A stretch of 64,000 nucleotides of DNA from Primulina eburnea (lineage: Eukaryota > Streptophyta > Magnoliopsida > Lamiales > Gesneriaceae), in contig NC_133104.1 of assembly GCF_022965805.1 (NCBI RefSeq), positions 45,293,082-45,357,081 of the forward strand. The letters are read 5' to 3'. The notes under the pieces were generated by a model, which saw nothing but the letters and a program-made list of their open reading frames with translations, searched no databases and had not been told where the DNA came from. A program made the position numbers and the translations under genes. Of this stretch, positions 34,131-46,110 are shown piece after piece. Every line of letters starts with the position of its first letter. The first letter of the stretch is position 1.

Positions 34131-35797
34131 ATCATGCGGTGTCTATATTCATCGATACGACAATCTATCTTTAATTATGTAAAAGGTTTTTTGCCCTCGA
34201 CTTTAAGATAGATGAAACATATATATGTTTCCGCTCCATTATTTTATTAAATTAAATTACTTTCTTATGAGCGCATATCTGTAATTTCGTTTACGAAAAT
34301 GAGCGTACTAATGAATTTTAAATCTAGCTAGCTCTAAACTAATTTAGTTATTATATTAATTTTTTTAATAATTTATCTATAATATTTATTATCGAATCGG
34401 AGATATCATATTGCTTTAATTATACCACCAACCTTGCATCGGTCGTTATATGTTGGTAACTAATAAAAATAATAATACATGAATTTATATTTTTATTAAA
34501 TTTTTTACAGAAAATAAAAACGAGAATGACTCGAAATTGAATTGTACCAAACGTTTATGCTGATTATATATAATATTATTGTCTCAGGGTCTACCCATGT
34601 TTGGAGAGGCCCAATACGACAGCCCAAATTTTGTTGTTGGGCCAGACTGGTAGACCTGACGAGTTGCTTGAAATAAGATTTATTTTTTGTATATTATTAT
34701 TTCAAATACTAACCAACTTTATACAATGCGTGTGAAAAATAAAATTATTATGGACAGACTATTTATTACACATCAGTGACATCACGCATTGACTGACGAA
34801 CCATTTCATCTAGGGTAATGACATTTATTAACAAGATAGATAGATACCAGGGTACAATCAAACTTGAAAATTAAAATATTTAATAAAATTTAAACTTGAA
34901 ACTAGTCTTTCAGATCATACCAAACCAAACCCAAATTTGGTGGACTTTTTTTTTGGTTATAAAAATTACAATATATGATTTTGTTTGTTATATACTATTA
35001 GGACCAATGGAACCCGGATATCTTCACACTGGTATGATATTGTCTACTTTGGGTTTTAACCCTCATAGTTTTGATTTTGGAACCACCCAAAAGGCCTCAT
35101 ACCAATGAAGATATCATTCCATCTTTATTAACCCACGATGATCTTTCTCTAGATCTTCCAATGTGAGACTTTGGTATCCAAACATATACTATTGATGAAG
35201 CTGAATAATTTGAATCAACTCATTAAAGCAAAAACTTATGTGATAAGGTCTCACGAGTCGTATTTTATATGACATATCTCTTATTTGTGTTATCTATGAA
35301 AAAATATTACTTTTTATGCTAAGAGTATTATTTTTTATTGTGAGTATCCATAAGATTGACCCGTCTCACAGATAAAGATTCGTTATACCGTCTCACAAAG
35401 ACATGCTTACTCACTAAATTAAGTGTAATTTAATTTTATCAAATGAAATCTAAACACGACATTCACATCTCAAGCGACATTATCTCTTCCTCCGGCGGTG
35501 TAGCTTAGAATTTTCCATTAATTAATATCTCTCCTTAATTAACTCGAACTTTCTTTTCAAACGAAACTATGAAAAGCCGGCTAAAACCGTGTCTTCCCGT
35601 CTGTCGTTTATGGATACTCCAATCTACCAAAAATCGAACCTTTTTCCAGTTTTTGTTTCTGTTTGTAGCTCCTTAACTTAAACGACGTCCTGAATATTCT
35701 TCTTGTTTTTCTTACACATTTGAAATCTTATCTGTTGGACAAATTTTCAATCCAACAACTTAGATTTTTTTTCCAGATTTGATATTTCAGGGAGGTA
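34131..35797. other. Intergenic, upstream of the PBS1-like gene
   Basis: AT-rich, no gene. Contains a repeat-like stretch at about 35000-35175 (GAACCCGGATATCTTCACAC to AATGTGAGACTTTGGTAT) that looks like a small dispersed element but has no clear ends, and a MITE at 35226-35402. Confidence 0.5.
35226..35402 (+). mobile_element. MITE, GAGACGGTCTCAC family (diverged copy)
   Basis: Left end GTGATAAGGTCTCACGAGTC, family body with TATGCTAAGAGTATTA, right end with GACCCGTCTCACAG and a decayed palindrome. It lies about 400 bp upstream of the PBS1-like start codon. Confidence 0.7.
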
Positions 35798-38200
35798 ATG
35801 GGTTGCTTTCCTTGCTTTGATTCGAAGGAAGAGGAAAAGCTCAATCCCCATGAGGAGAGTGATGATCGCAAAGATATCTTTCCCAAGATCCCTTCAAATC
35901 TATCGAAATTATCGTCTGGTCAGCGCCTTCGTTTTAATTTTTGCGCTTTTCTCTGTTTTCATCTATGTGCTGTATGGTTTTTGCTTGATTTTTGTCCACC
36001 AAATTTATCTGTGTTGAGTTTGATGTATAGATCCCATGATGTTAGACGCAAAGTTCGATCGGCCCTCTCAATATGAGACCCTCTCGTTTTTGGATTATTA
36101 TCTCTGTTTTTTTTGTTATCGTTGCTTTCTCTCCAGCAAAAAATGTAATTGGTGGTGTGGTAACTCGTGATTTTATATGCATGACAAACGACTATAGAGA
36201 ATTTGTTGATAATTATGCTCTTTTTAAAATAAAGTACAAACTTTGGTTCTGTAGATAATTCAGATTTCAGTGGCCTATGTTTTGACAGTAAGAAATCCCC
36301 GATGAGTATATTTTTTCGAAAATCCTGGTGTCTAGCTAGCTTTTACTAGCACTTAAAACACAGCGAGAGGAGAAAGTGTGCTTGAAGGATCTATCTTTGG
36401 TTTGGTTGCAACTTGCAGGTGCTGATAGACTAAAAACTAGGAGTAACATTGGGGTCAAGAGCGAGCCATCGGTGCCAAAGGACTTTCCTGATGCCCAGAT
36501 TGCTGCACAGATTTTTACTTTCCGTGAGTTAGCCACAGCTACGAATAGCTTTAGGCCAGAATGTTTCTTAGGGGAAGGAGGATTTGGACGTGTGTACAAA
36601 GGGAGGCTTTCAAATGGTCGGGTAAATTGTTTTCGACTTATGCTAATGAATGGATATGGATGTTGAAATGCTATGAATTTTGCTTTTTCTGCCCAAACGG
36701 TTTTATTCTCAGGTAACTAGTACTTTAAGATATTATAGGCACAGAAGCCTTATCACGGTTCCACAACATTGTTATATGAAGTGATTTTATGACTTTGCAA
36801 AGGTTGGAGGTTTAGTTAATTATATCGCAAGCAACATGGAGAACGGGCTTCAGAGAAATAACGATAACTCACACTAATCTAAAACATTTTTTCATTGCTC
36901 GTGTAGGTTGTTGCTGTCAAACAGCTGGATAGGAATGGGGTTCAGGGCAATAGAGAATTTCTGGTTGAAGTTCTCATTCTTAGCCTTTTACATGATCCTA
37001 ACTTAGTGAATTTGATTGGTTACTGTGCCGAAGGAGAGCAGAGGCTTCTTGTCTACGAATTTATGCCCTTGGGATCATTAGAAGATCACCTCTTTGGTAA
37101 CTTTTGGTTTACAGAATTGTGCTTCAGTTTGTCTATTTCCACATAAATTTTGGGCATATTTATTGCCCTTGTGATCATTCTCGGTTTTAGTATGCCCATT
37201 CAAACTATCGATTAGACTTGAATGAATCTTTCCCAGATCTTCCTCTTGATAAAGAGCCATTGGATTGGAACACTAGGATGAAAATAGCAGCTGGTGCTGC
37301 CAAAGGGTTGGAGTATCTCCACGATAAGGCGAACCCAGCTGTGATCTATCGTGATTTTAAGTCATCCAACATTTTACTTGACGAGGGATATTTTCCGAAA
37401 CTATCCGACTTTGGACTGGCAAAATTAGGTCCCACAGGAGACAAATCCCATGTGTCCACACGAGTTATGGGAACTTATGGATATTGTGCTCCTGAGTATG
37501 CCATGACTGGACAGTTGACAGTGAAATCCGACGTTTACAGTTTTGGAGTGGTCTTTCTAGAACTCATCAGCGGACGCAAAGCCATCGATAGCAACCGCCC
37601 ACCAGGGGAACAGAATCTTGTGTCATGGGTAGAAACTTAGTTTTTTTTTTTTTAATAACAATGTTTGGGTATATAAAATATGTGCGTATGTCAACTTTGG
37701 TCTGCATTTTTGGTGTAATACAGGCACGGCCACTGTTCAACGACCGCAGAAGATTCGCTAAACTGGTGGATCCAAGGCTTGAAGGTAAGTTTCCAATTCG
37801 TGGGCTTTACCAAGCGCTAGCAGTGGCATCCATGTGCATTCAAGAACAGGCTGCTGGTCGTCCGTTGATTCGGGATGTGGTCACCGCCCTCTCGTATTTG
37901 GCGAATCAGCTGTATGATGCAAGCATAGCATTTGGTCCTAGCAGCAGAAGTGCAGCGGAGAAGGATGATAACAGAGGCAAAGACGAGAGTGGGGGGACAT
38001 TACTGAGAAACGAAGAGGGGGGATCTGGATCAGGACGCAAATGGAACTTGGAAGGATTCGGGAGGGAAGATTCTCCGAGAGAGAACACAAAAATGTTGAA
38101 CCGAGATTTGGAGAGGGAACGAGCTGTTGCTGAGGCTAAGATGTGGGGTGAAAACTGGAGACGACAGAATGGTCAGGGAAATTTCGATGGACACAAGTAG
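35798..38200 (+). CDS. PBS1: PBS1-like receptor-like cytoplasmic kinase (RLCK VII)
   Basis: Ser/Thr kinase of the RLCK VII family at the plasma membrane, acting in pattern-triggered immunity. In Arabidopsis PBS1 is the decoy guarded by RPS5 and cleaved by the AvrPphB protease. Exons 35798-35918, 36419-36621, 36907-37096, 37237-37628, 37724-38200; total 1383 nt, 460 residues, close to the Arabidopsis length. The N-terminus MGCFPCFDS gives Gly2 for myristoylation and Cys3/Cys6 for palmitoylation. Kinase motifs: [11 protein letters not shown] (ATP loop), VVAVKQLD (Lys), [14 protein letters not shown] (catalytic loop, an RD kinase) and SDFGLAKLG. The protease-site sequence [12 protein letters not shown] is intact in the activation loop. 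The segment equivalent to the Arabidopsis SEMPH loop reads SNRPP. The C-terminal tail is charged and low complexity. All introns are GT-AG. Confidence 0.95.
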
Positions 38201-39707
38201 TTGCAAGGAATGGATGGATATATGCAATGTTGTGATATTTTCAATCTTCGTATTTTCTTTTGTAAACAGGAGAATGATGGATGAATCAAATTCCGATTCA
38301 ACCAAGTATAGAAGATTCTTTTTGAAAAAAACACAACAGAGATTCAGTTCTAACATTAGCAAAATGCTCACACAAACGAAAGCTTTGTTTATGTTATTAT
38401 TATTATTATTATTATTATGATCAACATGTAATTAAAATGGTGGTTTGCTTGAATTTTTTTTAATGCGTGCATGGATAATCATATTATTTTAAAACATATG
38501 CTTTGTTATCATTTGGATCAATTAAATGTACGAGGACTACCATGAGAATGGCTTTACCTGTGTGTTCAAAATATATGAATTAAGTAATTTTTATGCAAAA
38601 TACAATGGATTTTTAGTAAAACGTAAACAGATGAATATTTTTATGGAGTTTCCAATTATTAATTAAACACGATAACTTTGGCTATTTTAAAATCTAGACG
38701 AGATGTTTTACAAAAATGTTAGAACTATGTCATGTTAGTCTACTCGATCATACCCTGACGACATTATCCAACATATTCATTCAATTATCGTAAGGGAACC
38801 ACATGTGTGTTTTTTTTTTTTTTTTGTTGCTCAACAATGGGGTTTTTTAAATATAATTTCAAAGTTATTTTACTTATATTTCTTTCATCTGCTGCAGGAA
38901 CTGCAAACAGATTGCGTGTTTGGAATCCAATTGAAAGAAAGTGGGCAAGAGGCCTTTGTATTCTGTTTTTTCAGATAATTGTATTTGGGATGAAAAGAGG
39001 TCCAAACCAGTGACTAAGGTTTATTTGCATAAGTTATGATGAATATGTGTCGAGGTTGTCCGTAAAATTTCCCGATCCTATAATGCTGTAGCACTTCGGC
39101 ATTTTACATGTAGCCTCGTTTATCAAGATTTTAGATCGAAGCAATGTTGAGGGATCTGTTTTCGGAAATACAAGATGCGATGGTGTCCTGATACTGTTTT
39201 TGTGATTCTCGAGGTCTCGCTGTTAGCCTGCTTATATTCCATGTTCTTATTGTTCCCTCAACTTCACTTCTTAAGTGCTACCCACTCCAGAATGACACAC
39301 AACTTGTCACACCAGGCCTACTTCCTCGTGATGAACGGTCTTCCCTTCATATATTTGCATTTTTTGAACATTGATCGTTTGCTGGGTCATTTTTTTTTTA
39401 AAAAAAAAAAATTTAATTTTTCTTTTACTGACCAGATCTTCCTTATTTTGGCTCTCGAAATGAAACAGCTTCAGAGGCGGCAAATGGAACACTAACTGGT
39501 CGAAGAATAGACCTCACTATGCCGATATAACTCAGATGCATCCCACCATTCATTACTCACATCATGCGTACATTTACTGTCACAGGAACATCCTCTAATT
39601 CGTAGAAAAATTATTACGCAGTTGTTTTAAAGAAAGCGAGGTGGCTCACAAAATTATGCATATCAAGTGATGAAACAAATATGTACAAGCAGTATAAAAT
39701 CCGATAT
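38201..39707. other. Intergenic between convergent genes
   Basis: 3' flanks of the PBS1-like gene and of the CONSTANS-like gene. Holds an (ATT)n run at 38392-38418 and homopolymer tracts at 38809-38825 and 39391-39411. Short frames at 38807-39013 and 39175-39495 have no recognisable domain. Confidence 0.5.
38392..38418. repeat. (ATT)n microsatellite
   Basis: Nine uninterrupted TTA/ATT units about 190 bp after the PBS1-like stop. Confidence 0.95.
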
Positions 39708-42259
39708 TCAACTGTAATCATTACCATTCACCCCTCCCATCGAAGCTTCAAATGCCTTGACAAAACGACCTTTGACTCGTTTCCTAGTATCGGCTCTAGC
39801 TTTTCTTGATTCATACCGGATATGCTTATCATATCTATTAACATATGAAATAATAAGAAACATCGGACTGGATTCTCGCGTTGAAAGAAAAAGAGATGAG
39901 ATAACTTACCTCCTATTTTTCTTCTTTTCCTTGTATCGTTGCATAGCATTGCCTCTGTTCTTCGCCAGGAGCTCCAAATCGGCCTTGGTTATTGCAGGAG
40001 TCACACTTTCGCACTTAATCAAAATAGATTGATCCGTGAACTGTATATCTTTCAAACCACTAAAACATTTGGGTTTATTTAAACATGAGCCAGACGAATG
40101 CTTCGAGAATGGTAAGTTGCTCTCGGATGTTGCAGGCCCTCGGCTAGATGTAGGAATTCTCGAAGAGATCTATGTTTCAATTTTACAGTGATATGAAAAT
40201 AGAGAGTGGGTGATAAATTATGCTGCAAGTTCAAGAAACATCCAATCATGAAGTTGTCTTACGCTAAGTGGAATCATATCATCGTGTGCAATCAAGCAGT
40301 CAACTCCAGATTGCTCCACGCCTCTTTTCGGGGCCCCTTTCAGTAGTTCACCGTAACATTTGACGGTGTAGAGCATTTCACTTCCACCAGCTTCTAATTC
40401 TAGTGCATTTGACTGATCCTCATGGCCCCTCAGCTGCCCAAGATTGAAGTCCCATATCTATAAAATCAAATGCAACTTAACAATACAAGTTTCTCGAGAA
40501 GGAACAAGCATATCATCACTTAATGAGATGGTTTGTTGTTTAGATCCAAAAAAGAAGCAATAAGACGGTGTACTTCATTTTGTAAATGAACCAAACTCTC
40601 GCAAATTACTCGTAGTTAGACTAGATACAAAACTCTTCCTAGATCGTTCGTTAAGCTTATCAAGCTCGATTCCGAGCTCAACAATTTAATCGAACCGAGC
40701 TCGAGCTCATATCTTATCTGATCTCCTGAATAAAAATGTTGTCTACAAATGTTCGACGAGATAAAAAATGAGCTTGTTTGAAAAGGTCGAAAATGGTCTT
40801 GTTTAACGAGATCGAGCCCGCTTAACGAGCCAAACTCGATACAAACTAGTTAAACATGATAAACAAGCTATTAACGAATCGAACTCGAGCTATTCGCAAG
40901 CTTAATGATTTCAAAACTACTTGAGCCTCGTGATAAAATCTCAAATCGAGATTGAACCAAGCTCAAACCTATATATACCATGAACAAGTCGAGCTCGAAC
41001 ATGATATTGTTCGGGTCAAATCGACTTGTTTACATCCCTTATAAGAAGCATAAGCAAAATATACAACACGCATTCAAAAAGAAGACATATAAGTGATCAT
41101 CTCACGGTTATGATGGAATACTAAGAATAAAATAACCAAGGAAAGCTTGTTCCTTTTAATGAACATTTGTATATGTTAGATATCTTATTGAAAATTGTAT
41201 ATAGACTTGAATAATCAATCATCTTCTTTGAGCTAGTTTTTGAGGACGAATTTCATCAAGTCTCAATCTTAATCAGACCTAAGGTTAAGTCATAATTTCA
41301 ATCTTAACATGATATCAGAGTCTAGCTATACCGTTATTACCGTCATGTGTTGGACTGTCTAGAGACATCCCGACAAAGTAAATATCACATTCCAATTGTT
41401 CATTCACGGGCATGAAGATGGTCGTTATGACTCACACTGACCGGATTAAATATTTGAGATTTGTATATATAAATTTACTAATTTAGACGATTTTCTCAAT
41501 GAGTTAACTTTGGGGTTCAAATAGTCAAGTCTCAATTTTAATACAGTGTCTTCTGAATTCCATGTTTCATATGTTCATTATTTAATGCGGAGGGAAGCAA
41601 TTGTACTAAATAAAAACCTGGGTGCCGGTGTTCCACATCACGTTCCCTTCCACCCTCGCATCCGCATTTTGCTGCTTATTACTATCTTGTGGCTGCTCCT
41701 CGTAATATTGCTCGTGGCCCCAGGCGTCGCCACTCGGAGTACTCGGTGCTACCTCGTCTCCGTCGCTGCCGTCTTCCAACATCGTCAATAACTGTGTCAA
41801 AATCACCTGCTTCTGCTTTCCACAGCTAGGAGTTTTCCTCTTCGACGCAGAAACCGTATAACTAGCGTTAGGCACCATGAGCTCCTCCAGTAAACCGCCC
41901 CACCCAAATGACACCGTTCTTTTGTCCTGAAGCTCCAGACCCCAACCGGCCGCCAAATCAAAAACCGAGGGGCACCCCGAGAAGCCCTCGACAGGAGCCC
42001 GCTGGTGGGAGGCGGTGACAGCGCATGCAGCATGAGCGTCCCAATCGCAGTCCTGGCAGAGCACGAGGTTGTCGGTGGCGCATCGTACGGCGGATGGTTC
42101 GGCAGCGCAGTTGTCGCAGATCTGGGAGCGGAGATGCTTCTTGGATAAAGCGTTGGCGGAGTGAACTTGGTGGTCGCAAGGCAAGCAGAGCTTGGCGGAG
42201 TCAGCTCGGCAGTAGAGTATGGCGACCCGGTCGCTGCAAAAATCACAAGCCACCACCAT
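39708..42259 (-). CDS. COL14: CONSTANS-LIKE 14/15-type B-box/CCT transcription regulator
   Basis: Nuclear regulator with two N-terminal B-box zinc fingers and a C-terminal CCT domain. Exons (minus): 42259-41618, 40457-40263, 40169-39910, 39834-39708; total 1224 nt, 407 residues. B-box 1 begins [21 protein letters not shown]-box 2 begins [40 protein letters not shown] follows, a phrase shared with COL14. The CCT region spans the exon 3/4 junction ([10 protein letters not shown], then [20 protein letters not shown] and KGRFVK). Exon 2 carries the IWDFNLGQ motif of this subgroup. The start MVVACDFC was preferred over an upstream in-frame ATG (42352) because the B-box family begins here. Intron 1 is long (1160 bp) and holds a TRIM and other repeats. 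COL14 versus COL15 is not settled. Confidence 0.93.
40620..41042. repeat. GAGCTCGAGCTC-rich repeat in the COL intron
   Basis: Many short words such as CGAGCTCGAGCTC and AACTCGAGC occur in both orientations. The right end reads CTTGTTTACATCCCTTATA, whose reverse complement resembles a hAT-type terminus. The left end is not clear. Confidence 0.5.
41174..41545 (+). mobile_element. TRIM-like LTR mini-element in the COL intron
   Basis: The first LTR runs TGTTAGATATC (41174) to CAATCTTAACA (41309), followed at once by a primer-binding-site-like TGATATCAGAGTC. A second, diverged LTR copy ends near 41545 with AAGTCTCAATTTTAATACA; its start (about 41425) is unclear. Internal sequence is about 115 bp with no ORF. 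It is the same family as the element at 62369-62692. Confidence 0.65.
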
Positions 42260-42962
42260 AGCAATTTTGAAATCGAGAAAATCCCAATTCTGTGTGTCGA
42301 ACTGAACTAGAACAGGAAACGGAACACTCGATATATTATAAATAATATTCACAACATCTCATTCTAATATAAAGTTGAAGAAATCAAAGATACTATTTAG
42401 CCGATTTATTTATTGGTAAACAAAAATTTAAAACTTAGGAGCATAATTTGAAAATAAATAGATAAATATATATATATATATATATATAAATTTGACCAAA
42501 TTATATATGAATTTGTTACCATAAAAATCTTACTTTTGTCCAAATTTGGTGTATTGAAATTTCACGTGGAGATAAATGTAATTGATGAAAGAGAGATCAG
42601 TATTGTTTACTAAATCATCAATTGAGTATTTTGTAAATATATAATTACCCCAAAATCAAATTAAATGCAATTAAAGGCTTCTTTTTCTTTTATTTTTTTA
42701 TTTTTGGTTAATACAATATAAACAATAAATAAAGAGATAATTATGTTAGCGTGTGGACCATAAAAAATACATTACATCATAATTAATTATTGAGAATAAA
42801 AAATAATCACGTGATTGCGGCTCCCAAGGTAGAATTACGTCACGCCTGACATAATATTTATGTCCTTTTTGGTCAATTCCTTCATTCACTTTTTTTTTTT
42901 TGGACGGGAATTCCTTCGTTCACTTTTATAATATTATTAATAATGATTCTTTTTAACACCGA

Positions 42963-43013
<51 letters not shown>

Positions 43014-43919
43014 TGGATTTTAAATTTTAATAAATCTAACGATGATTATCATATTAAAAATTTTTATATAAAATTAAACATAAATTCCACATAGTTTAAT
43101 CCAAGAAATACATTTCGCATCTCGTTCATTTACGGGAAATGATAATATATATTTTGAGTGGCGTTACCTAGTGGGCTTCGCGTTTAAAAAAAATAAATAA
43201 ATGTCGGTAGCATAACTAAAAGGTATTTAATTTATTAAATTAACAAATTGTTTATATTAGCTTGCATATATAATTGTTTTAAAAATAATTTATCTCAATT
43301 ACGTATAAATTCTCATTTTAAATAATACACTTATACACTTACCGTTGTATACTACAAATCAATTAAAAATCATATTGCCCATAACAAATTAGTATTATTC
43401 AAAACATCTAATTTGATAAAAATAATTGGATAGGAGTTTAGGCTCAATAACCTTAATATAATATGCTCATTAGGCTCATTATAGTGTAGGTAAAATATTT
43501 CGTTTTAAAAAAAAATTCGAAATATTAACCGAGCATCTAAAAAGTCCATGTTTTCTTCAAAAATCAATTATAAGTTTAAAATACGACTCGACGCGTAAAA
43601 ACACCTCAAAAAAGCACCATTTTTTAAAATACATATAGAATATGCTATACATTAAATAATTAAAAATAACATTTATTAAAAATAATCTTTATTTATGGTC
43701 TCCGGTCTCTGTTCCTCGATTGTGTCTCGAATACCTTTAAAATACAGTTTTATGCATTCTAATACAAAATCATATTTTGTATCACGTCACAAATTGAAAG
43801 ATCAAGCTAGTAAGAAGAGAAATTAGTTTCATTAATAAAGGATTTAATAGTCATTACATTGAGTTTGAACAGACAATTGATTACATAATTTTACCAACAA
43901 ATATTCCATTTTTAGACCA
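42260..43919. other. Intergenic, upstream of the COL gene
   Basis: AT-rich DNA with (AT)n runs at about 42468-42488 and 42966-43007. The first several hundred bp should hold the COL promoter; no specific site was identified. No gene. Confidence 0.5.
42966..43007. repeat. (AT)n microsatellite
   Basis: About 21 uninterrupted AT units. Confidence 0.95.
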
Positions 43920-45180
43920 AAAAAAACCTTATCTGAAGACAATGAAAAATTCATATTTGTTTAAAAGCGAACCAGACACTAAGTTCTTTCGAACCTCCGA
44001 CACATACAATATATTGTTGAGAGTCAGTTTTTTCCCTACGTCATCTTCAAGTTTACTTTTCTCTTGTCCCTTTGATATCTGAGGTATAAAAATTTCCCAT
44101 TAAATTTTTTTCATTATTCTCCGATTCATCAAGAGATGCAAATATGTTCGTATTGGAGAAAACGTGATGGGTGGTACCAGTATAGATACACAGATCCCTT
44201 AGATTCGACCCTACCAAATTCACTATAGAAATAACAATGCATAGGTTCATATTTGAAAGATCCTTAGACATGTTTTCCACAATATTAACCTCATGATTTT
44301 TTTTCCTAGTCTTTTGCATTAGAAGGCTTGTGATTTGGACCGCCACAATTGTAGCACTTCTCACAAAATGTTTTCTTGAACATATTTTTCTTAGATCCCA
44401 ACTCGGAATGTCCACAAGTAAATTTCTCTGTCTTCGAGTTTTGTCTTTGTTCGACAATATTGGCCTTAGCCATAATAGCATTGAGAAACCTTCTTTCGAA
44501 TACATCGTTTTTTTCTTCAATACGAAGCCTAACAACTAATTCCTCCACATTCATCTCATTTCGTTTGTGTTTCAAATAATTCTTGAAATCATTCCAAGCC
44601 AGAGACAACTTTTCAATAATAGCCGTCACTTGGAAAGTTTCACTCAGCATAATGCCCTCCGCATGAATATCATGCATGATCACTTGGAGTTCCTGAACAT
44701 GACTGATCGTCGTTTTGGAGTAGACCATTTTGTAGTCCCAGAATCGGCCAACAAAAAATTTCATGGCCTCAACATCCTTGATTTTATATTTTCTATCCAG
44801 AGACTCGCACAATCCTCGAGCGTATTCTTTTCACTATACATATTATATGGCGACTCAGTCAGATCATTCATTATATAATTTCTACACAAAAAATGTGAAT
44901 GGTGTCATGCATGAATAGTGTTAGCAGTCTTTACATCTCCGTCAACTTCAGCTGGTTTGGGAGCATCCTCTTTGAAGAACTTGCTATATTCAAGCTGGTG
45001 AGATAAAAAGAACATCTTTTGTTGCCACATTTTGAAATTTGACCTGTCGAATTTTTCCGACTTATCAGCATAACTCACGTGCATCGTACCAATAGGAGCA
45101 ATGACCTTGATAACTAGGGGAGTGACATTTAGCACATTCAAGTCATTAGTCATATCTCGCAAAAAAAAGTCACGTAATGA
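43920..45180 (-). pseudogene. Ty1/copia gag-protease remnant
   Basis: Minus-strand pieces in order: FDRSNFKMWQQKMFFL (about 45040), 44812-44306 with DLV-type gag sequence, a coiled stretch and a knuckle-like CYNCGGPNHKP, then a protease-like IYTGTTHHVFSN (DTGAT in intact elements) and a gag-pre-integrase start LNNILYVSEVRKNLVSGSLL near 44000-43940. Active-site and zinc residues are partly lost and frames shift, so this is a dead 5' half of a copia element. Confidence 0.8.
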
Positions 45181-45307
45181 GTATATTAAATATATTGTAA
45201 GATTATTAACCAAAATAATGAAATCAATAATACAGGACATGAATGTGATTATTTGCAAACAAAATTTTCAACTTGATTAGAATAAAAATTCAACCTCAGA
45301 CACAATC

Positions 45308-45331
45308 GCAGCGTTTGGTACTTGGGATAGT
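45308..45331 (+). repeat. Harbinger left terminal inverted repeat
   Basis: GCAGCGTTTGGTACTTGGGA..., the partner of 48870-48893 with about two to three mismatches. Confidence 0.8.
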
Positions 45332-46110
45332 GGTAGGATAACACTTGTAATCAAGTGTTTGGTATCATTTTAAGGCAAGCACTTATAACCCTGGGCCCGG
45401 GAAAATCCCACTGTTCCAACGTGAAAAACCAAGATTTCAATCCCCTTTTGTTGAAGGTATTGCTTGTCCCAGTCGCTACAGTACTCTTGACAGCCTATTT
45501 TTTTTCCCCAAATACCCTTCGCCCTACTTAAACCAAACTTCCCTTAAAGAGACCCATCTGCTATCTTGTAATGAAATGCGTAGCCGTCGTCTTCAGATGA
45601 GCTTTACAACCGAATGACCATTGAAGTCCTCTTCCAACTCGCAGACTGTATCTGAATTGCTCCAAATTACCAGGTAATTTTTGTGGTGAAAGAAATTAAC
45701 TTAACCTGTCCTTGAATCTATTGTATTTGTTACAATGGAAACTACCATAACCAGTACGCGAAGTTATTTCTAAAATCGGAAATAATAGATTTATCTGATG
45801 TACATTATTACCTTTTTGAACGCACGGGAAGGACGACGGCAACAGAGCATTGACACCTACTGTTTTGTTTGTTAGTACTTTTTACCTCCCGCCTGCGTTT
45901 TTCCTCAATTTTTAAGACAGTACTTGAACTGCACAATTTTGATCTGTTCAATTGTGATCAAATGCATATGTTTCCACGCAATTGTCGAAGTGTATCATTG
46001 GCCAAGAAGAGTTCCCTTTACTAACTGTTGTTTTAATAATTTTCTTTTCACATTCTGCTACTGTGAATCTAAATTTGAATGTGTTCTCGTTGGTTTACTG
46101 TTGTCTCAAG

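Noticed and set aside
38807..39495. Two small ORFs downstream of the PBS1-like gene
   Set aside because: They start in or run through homopolymer tracts and have no similarity I can name.
41803..42264. Long frames overlapping COL exon 1 in other phases and on the other strand
   Set aside because: Arg/Ser/Pro-rich shadows of a GC-rich exon; the B-box frame is the conserved one.
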